Assembly: GCA_030638985.1 (NCBI GenBank)
Contig: DAOWDO010000002.1
Span: forward strand, 1 to 10,856
Source of the DNA: Dehalococcoidia bacterium
GTDB lineage: Bacteria; Chloroflexota; Dehalococcoidia; Dehalococcoidales; DAOWLH01
Direction: 5' to 3'
DNA length: 10,856 nucleotides
The position numbers and the translations under genes were made by a program. The notes under the pieces are model-generated. The model was not told where the DNA came from and did not search any database. It saw only the letters and a program-made list of their open reading frames with translations. Shown piece by piece: positions 7,697 through 10,856 of this stretch (position 1 is its first letter; every line of letters begins with the position of its first letter).

Positions 7697-8373
7697 CCGG
7701 TCAAAAAACAGCCGCCATCATCGTCGCCGCCGGACGGGGCGAGCGCATGGGTGGCGTGGACAAGGTGTTTGCCCCTCTGGCCGGTAAACCGGTGCTGGCC
7801 CGGGCGGTCGATGCCTTCCAGCAGTGCCCCTCGGTTGACCGGATTGTCGTCGTTTTAGCCGAGCACAACCTCAAGCGGGGCCGGGAGCTGGTAGAGAAAG
7901 AGGGCTGGAGCAAGGTAAGCGACGTCTGTCCCGGTGGTGGGGAGCGCCAGCAGTCGGTGGCCGCCGGTCTTAATAGACTCAAAGACTGCCGGTGGGTGGT
8001 TATTCACGATGGCGCCCGGCCGCTGGTAACGGTAGCTATAATTGAGTCCGGCCTCGAGGCGGCAAAAGAGACCGGAGCCGCTGTGGCGGCGGTGCCGGTC
8101 ACCGATACCATCAAGCTTGCTTCCGAGGAAGACTTTATCCTGGGAACGCCGCCGCGGCAGAGACTGTGGGCGGTACAGACGCCGCAGGTGTTCCGTTTTG
8201 ATATAATAACCGAGGGACACCGTCGTGCCGAAGGCATGGCCACCGATGACTCCTCGCTGGTGGAGCGGCTGGGTGGCAGGGTCAAGCTCTATATGGGCTC
8301 GTATGATAATATTAAGATTACCACCGCCAATGGTCTGGCTCTGGCGGAAGTATTGCTTAAAAGGAGAAAGTAA
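7693..8373 (+). CDS. ispD: 2-C-methyl-D-erythritol 4-phosphate cytidylyltransferase IspD
   Basis: IspD catalyses the third step of the non-mevalonate (MEP) isoprenoid pathway: CTP + MEP gives CDP-methylerythritol and pyrophosphate. The 226-residue length is typical. The nucleotide-binding loop AAGRGERMG (12-20) has Arg18, with Lys24 downstream, corresponding to E. coli Arg20 and Lys27. HDGARP (105-110), PVTDTIK, the QTPQVF motif and TDDSSLVE are all present. The ATG overlaps the radA stop by four bases. The stop is immediately followed by the ispF GTG, so pathway neighbours are made from one transcript, although the IspE kinase that acts between them is not in the window. Confidence 0.95.
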   Translation: MTGQKTAAIIVAAGRGERMGGVDKVFAPLAGKPVLARAVDAFQQCPSVDRIVVVLAEHNLKRGRELVEKEGWSKVSDVCPGGGERQQSVAAGLNRLKDCRWVVIHDGARPLVTVAIIESGLEAAKETGAAVAAVPVTDTIKLASEEDFILGTPPRQRLWAVQTPQVFRFDIITEGHRRAEGMATDDSSLVERLGGRVKLYMGSYDNIKITTANGLALAEVLLKRRK

Positions 8374-8862
8374 GTGCGTGTCGGCATAGGTTATGATGTT
8401 CACCGCCTGTCCCCGGGGCACCGGCTGGTGCTGGGCGGCGTGGAGGTTTCGTCTCCCCAGGGCCTCATCGGCTGGAGTGATGCCGATGTGCTCACCCATG
8501 CCGTCATTGATGCCCTGCTGGGAGCGGCATCTCTGGGCGATATCGGCATTCACTTCCCACCCGGCGACCCGCAGTACAAGGATATTTCCAGCCTGGTTCT
8601 GCTGTCTGGGGTTAAGGACACGCTCGGGGAAAAGGGCTGGCGGGTAGCCAATATTGATGCCACCATCGTCGCCGAACAGCCCAGGTTGAAAGACCACATT
8701 GTTGATATGCGTCAAAATCTCAGCAGGACACTGGGCATTGGCCTTGACCTGGTCAGTGTTAAGGCGAGCACCTCGGAGCAGCTTGGCTTCACCGGCCGCG
8801 GGGAGGGTATTGCTGTCTGGGCGGTAGCTGCCATAGCGGGAGAGAAGGATGAAGGTATTTAA
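8374..8862 (+). CDS. ispF: 2-C-methyl-D-erythritol 2,4-cyclodiphosphate synthase IspF
   Basis: IspF forms the cyclic diphosphate MEcPP from CDP-methylerythritol 2-phosphate with release of CMP, working as a homotrimer. The 162 residues match the family. The metal ligands Asp8, His10 and His42 are present in GYDVHRL and LTHAVIDALLG. The SDADV motif (35-39) and the C-terminal LGFTGRGEG signature are intact. Position 34, His in E. coli (HSDGD), is Trp here. The E. coli KATTTEKLG is KASTSEQLG. Both look like tolerated variants, because all metal ligands remain. The GTG start directly abuts the ispD stop, with AAGGAG (8361-8366) placed inside the ispD end. The 3' end overlaps cysS by 14 bases. Confidence 0.96.
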   Translation: MRVGIGYDVHRLSPGHRLVLGGVEVSSPQGLIGWSDADVLTHAVIDALLGAASLGDIGIHFPPGDPQYKDISSLVLLSGVKDTLGEKGWRVANIDATIVAEQPRLKDHIVDMRQNLSRTLGIGLDLVSVKASTSEQLGFTGRGEGIAVWAVAAIAGEKDEGI

Positions 8863-10234
8863 CACCCTTTCCGGGCGCAAAGAAGACTTCCTGCCCCAGG
8901 GCGACGTGGTCAAGATGTATGTCTGCGGGGTGACGCCCTATGACGACGCCCACATCGGCCATGCCATGAGCTACATCATCTTTGACGTCATCCGGCGCTA
9001 CCTCAAGTTCCAGGGCTACCAGCTAAAGTATGTCCAGAATATCACCGATATTGATGATAAGATTATCGCCAGGGCAAACAGCCAGAGCATCCCGGCCGGT
9101 GAGCTGGCGCAGAAGTACAGCCAGGCCTTTTTAGAGGATATGACTGACCTTAACGTCGAGCCGGCTGATATCTACCCGTACGCCACCGGCGAGATTCCCA
9201 AGATCCTGGAGGTGGTTCAGGGACTGGTGGACAAGGGGTATGCCTACCAGGCCAATGGCAGCGTCTATTTCCGGGTGAGAAGCAAGGAGGACTACGGCAA
9301 GTTGTCCCGCCGCAACCTGGAGCAGATGATGGCCGGTGCCCGCATCGAAGCCAGCGGGGAGAAAGAGCACCCGATGGACTTTGTCCTGTGGAAGGCATCA
9401 AAGCCGGGCGAGCCTTCGTGGGAAAGCCCCTGGGGGCCGGGTCGCCCCGGCTGGCATATAGAGTGCAGCGCCATGTCGCTAAAATACCTGGGCGACACGC
9501 TGGATATCCATGGCGGCGGCCAGGACCTCGTTTTCCCCCACCACGAGAACGAGATTGCCCAGTCGGAGAGCTTCACCGGCAGGAAGCCCTTTGTTAAATA
9601 CTGGCTGCACAACGGGCTTCTGCGGCTGGGCGAGGAGAAGATGAGCAAGTCGCTGGGCAACCTGATAACGATAAAGGAGGCCCTGCCCAAATACAGCGCC
9701 GATGCCATCCGCCTCTTCGTCCTGAGCTCTCACTACCGCAGCCCGCTGACCTACTCCGAGGAGGCGCTGGGGGCGGCGGGGGGTGGGGTTGAGAGGCTAA
9801 TACGAGCAGTTTCTAGAGACGAACCTGCCGGTAGTTCTGGCCAGGTTCTTGATGCTGAACCATATCGGGCTAGGTTTGTTGTGGCCATGGACGATGATTT
9901 TAATATGCCCCAGGCAGTGGCCACAATCTTTGATTTAGCCCGGGCGATAAATCAGGCTGCCGATTCCGGAATTAGTTTTGGCAAGGCCCAGAATATCCTT
10001 TTGGAACTGGCCCGGAAAGTTCTTGGTTTAAGGCTTGAAACCCTTGAATTTATCAGAGAACCATCACAGGAGATTGAAACTCGTGTTAATCGTCTTATTG
10101 AGGAGCGCGCTAAACTCCGCAATAACCGGCAGTTCCAGCTTGCCGACGAAATACGGGATAAAGTGGCTGAACTAGGTGCAATTCTTGAGGATACCACCGA
10201 AAGGACTAAAATAATATGGAAGCGAAAGAAGTAA
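8849..10234 (+). CDS. cysS: Cysteinyl-tRNA synthetase
   Basis: CysRS is a class I synthetase that charges tRNA-Cys. Length 461 is normal. The ATP-binding HIGH motif is AHIGHA (34-39) and the KMSKS loop is intact (264-268). The zinc site that recognises cysteine is complete: Cys26, Cys206, His231 and Glu235, matching E. coli Cys28, Cys209, His234 and Glu238. The C-terminal part has the usual helical and ADEIRDK-type tail ending in WKRKK. The N-terminal CGVTPYDDAHIGHA resembles MshC, a mycothiol-pathway ligase of the same fold, but the full C-terminal domain and length favour CysRS. The start is inside the ispF end with GGGAGAG just upstream. GC drops sharply after about 9785: hand-counted lines give 44/60 at 9721 but 29/60 at 9841 and 23/60 at 10021, so the last third differs in codon use. 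Confidence 0.95.
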   Translation: MKVFNTLSGRKEDFLPQGDVVKMYVCGVTPYDDAHIGHAMSYIIFDVIRRYLKFQGYQLKYVQNITDIDDKIIARANSQSIPAGELAQKYSQAFLEDMTDLNVEPADIYPYATGEIPKILEVVQGLVDKGYAYQANGSVYFRVRSKEDYGKLSRRNLEQMMAGARIEASGEKEHPMDFVLWKASKPGEPSWESPWGPGRPGWHIECSAMSLKYLGDTLDIHGGGQDLVFPHHENEIAQSESFTGRKPFVKYWLHNGLLRLGEEKMSKSLGNLITIKEALPKYSADAIRLFVLSSHYRSPLTYSEEALGAAGGGVERLIRAVSRDEPAGSSGQVLDAEPYRARFVVAMDDDFNMPQAVATIFDLARAINQAADSGISFGKAQNILLELARKVLGLRLETLEFIREPSQEIETRVNRLIEERAKLRNNRQFQLADEIRDKVAELGAILEDTTERTKIIWKRKK

Positions 10235-10253
10235 TCTCATAAGGAGGTGGCCC

Positions 10254-10469
10254 ATGTGGCAAAATACTGCCTTTATTCTGATTGGCATCGGTATCCTTGT
10301 TCTTATTGGCTGGTCTGTTCAGGGCTTTTTTACCGCCAGTGAAATACCGCTTCTCCTCAGGGTGGCTGTTGGTGTTATCGGCGCCGGGGGTTTGCTGCTC
10401 ATCGGTATAGCCATCAGAGACCGGCTGAAGAAGTCAAAGACCGAGAATTTCAAGGAGGTGGACAAATGA
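10254..10469 (+). CDS. Small two-helix membrane protein, function unknown
   Basis: This is a 71-residue protein that I do not recognise as a named family. Two hydrophobic segments are visible (about residues 6-26 and 34-53), separated by a short loop TASEIP. They are followed by a basic, charged cytoplasmic-type tail RDRLKKSKTENFKEVDK, which predicts a helical hairpin with the tail inside by the positive-inside rule. A very strong ribosome-binding site AAGGAGGTGG lies just before the ATG, and the gene begins 19 bases after cysS. Its TGA overlaps the next ATG (ATGA). It is therefore coupled to the YbjQ-family gene, and the two products may act together; this is inference from arrangement only. 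Confidence 0.8.
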   Translation: MWQNTAFILIGIGILVLIGWSVQGFFTASEIPLLLRVAVGVIGAGGLLLIGIAIRDRLKKSKTENFKEVDK

Positions 10470-10780
10470 TTATCACTACTTCATCGGGCGTAGAGGGCAA
10501 AAAGATTAAGAGCACTATCGGCCTGGTCAAGGGCAGCACTATCCGGGCCAGGCACCTCGGCAGGGACATTATGGCCGGGCTCAGGGGGATAGTCGGCGGC
10601 GAGATAACCGAGTACACCAAGATGATGGCCGAGGCCAGGGAGCAGGCCATACAGCGGATGGTTGAGGACGCCCAGGGCAAGGGGGCCAACGCCATCGTCG
10701 GCATGAGGTTCACCACCTCCATGGTGATGCAGAACGCCTCCGAAATACTGGCCTATGGCACTGGTGTCGTTCTGGAATAA
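10466..10780 (+). CDS. YbjQ/UPF0145 family protein
   Basis: This is a 104-residue cytoplasmic protein of the YbjQ (UPF0145, DUF74) family, small proteins that assemble into ring-like oligomers. Their function is not established, despite a heavy-metal-binding annotation. Recognisable features are the N-terminal ITTSSGVEGKKI strand, the Gly-rich centre RGIVGGEITEYTKMMAEARE, the helix AIQRMVEDAQGKGANAIVGM and the final GTGVVLE. Length and order match the family from end to end. The ribosome-binding site AAGGAGGTGG (10452-10461) lies inside the preceding gene and is the same 10-mer that precedes that gene. The start overlaps the upstream stop, so translation is coupled. It is the last gene in the run. 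Confidence 0.9.
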   Translation: MIITTSSGVEGKKIKSTIGLVKGSTIRARHLGRDIMAGLRGIVGGEITEYTKMMAEAREQAIQRMVEDAQGKGANAIVGMRFTTSMVMQNASEILAYGTGVVLE

Positions 10781-10818
10781 ATAGCGCCGCTTCTTCCGTA
10801 GCTTCCAACCAGAGTATC

Positions 10819-10845
10819 GCCAACTTGCAGTGGCTGGCTATTTTT
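10819..10845 (+). terminator. Possible weak terminator after the ybjQ-family gene
   Basis: GCCA (10819-10822) can pair with TGGC (10831-10834), and a TTTTTG run follows at 10841. The stem is short, with six bases between it and the T-run. A competing longer pairing of ATAGC (10781-10785) with GCTAT (10837-10841) is also possible. Position and T-run suggest termination, but the hairpin is not strong. Confidence 0.3.
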
Positions 10846-10856
10846 GTTAGAGTTTA

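Noticed and set aside
8473..8478. His-to-Trp at IspF position 34 as a sign of loss of function
   Set aside because: All three metal ligands (Asp8, His10, His42), SDADV and the C-terminal signature are intact. The E. coli contact here is thought to be largely through the main chain, so a tolerated variant is more likely.
7855..8913. A 352-codon open frame on the minus strand across ispD, ispF and the cysS start
   Set aside because: It is antisense to three genes with intact catalytic motifs. Its translation shows no recognisable family, and GC-rich coding DNA commonly yields such open shadows.

Overview
The window looks like a chromosomal segment of a Dehalococcoidia-type Chloroflexi bacterium, or a close relative. 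It is moderately GC-rich, with long leaderless-looking operons, GTG starts and ATGA overlaps. The gene order clpC, radA, ispD, ispF, cysS is the backbone also known from Bacillus subtilis (clpC-radA-...-ispD-ispF-...-cysS). The assignment rests on gene order and protein flavour, not on a search, so the phylum is an inference.

Layout. Positions 1-190 hold no gene. They contain a G-rich hairpin/G-quadruplex-prone stretch and then an extended -10 promoter. A 5S rRNA gene follows at about 191-314, with no 23S rRNA 3' end visible before it. A textbook promoter (TTGACC-17-TATAAT) drives clpC (454-2934), an AAA+ unfoldase. Its intrinsic terminator overlaps a second promoter (TTGACC-18-TATACT) that should drive a two-gene sodium-pump cassette: a 53-residue OadG-like subunit (3031-3192) and OadB (3200-4345). 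The carboxyltransferase and biotin subunits are not in the window.

The most interesting part is an AT-richer island between oadB and radA. A 44-bp direct repeat (43/44 identical) occurs at 4328-4371, covering the oadB 3' end and stop, and again at 6263-6306, just before radA. Between the copies is one minus-strand gene for a methylenetetrahydrofolate reductase (MTHFR, 4452-6038). Its catalytic domain is standard, but it carries a C-terminal extension of about 210 residues made of nested coiled-coil repeats: four 29-residue cores arranged as two 108-residue copies. Removing one 44-bp copy and the insert would rejoin oadB directly to the radA leader, so this reads as an integrated cassette.

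From 6335 the genes are tightly packed on the plus strand: radA (DNA repair), ispD and ispF (MEP isoprenoid pathway), cysS (cysteinyl-tRNA synthetase), a 71-residue two-helix membrane protein, and a YbjQ/UPF0145 family protein. Start-stop contacts imply translational coupling: radA/ispD and membrane protein/ybjQ share ATGA, ispD and ispF abut, and ispF and cysS overlap by 14 bp. The last part of cysS is markedly AT-richer than the rest. I saw no tRNA, CRISPR array, transposase or integrase.
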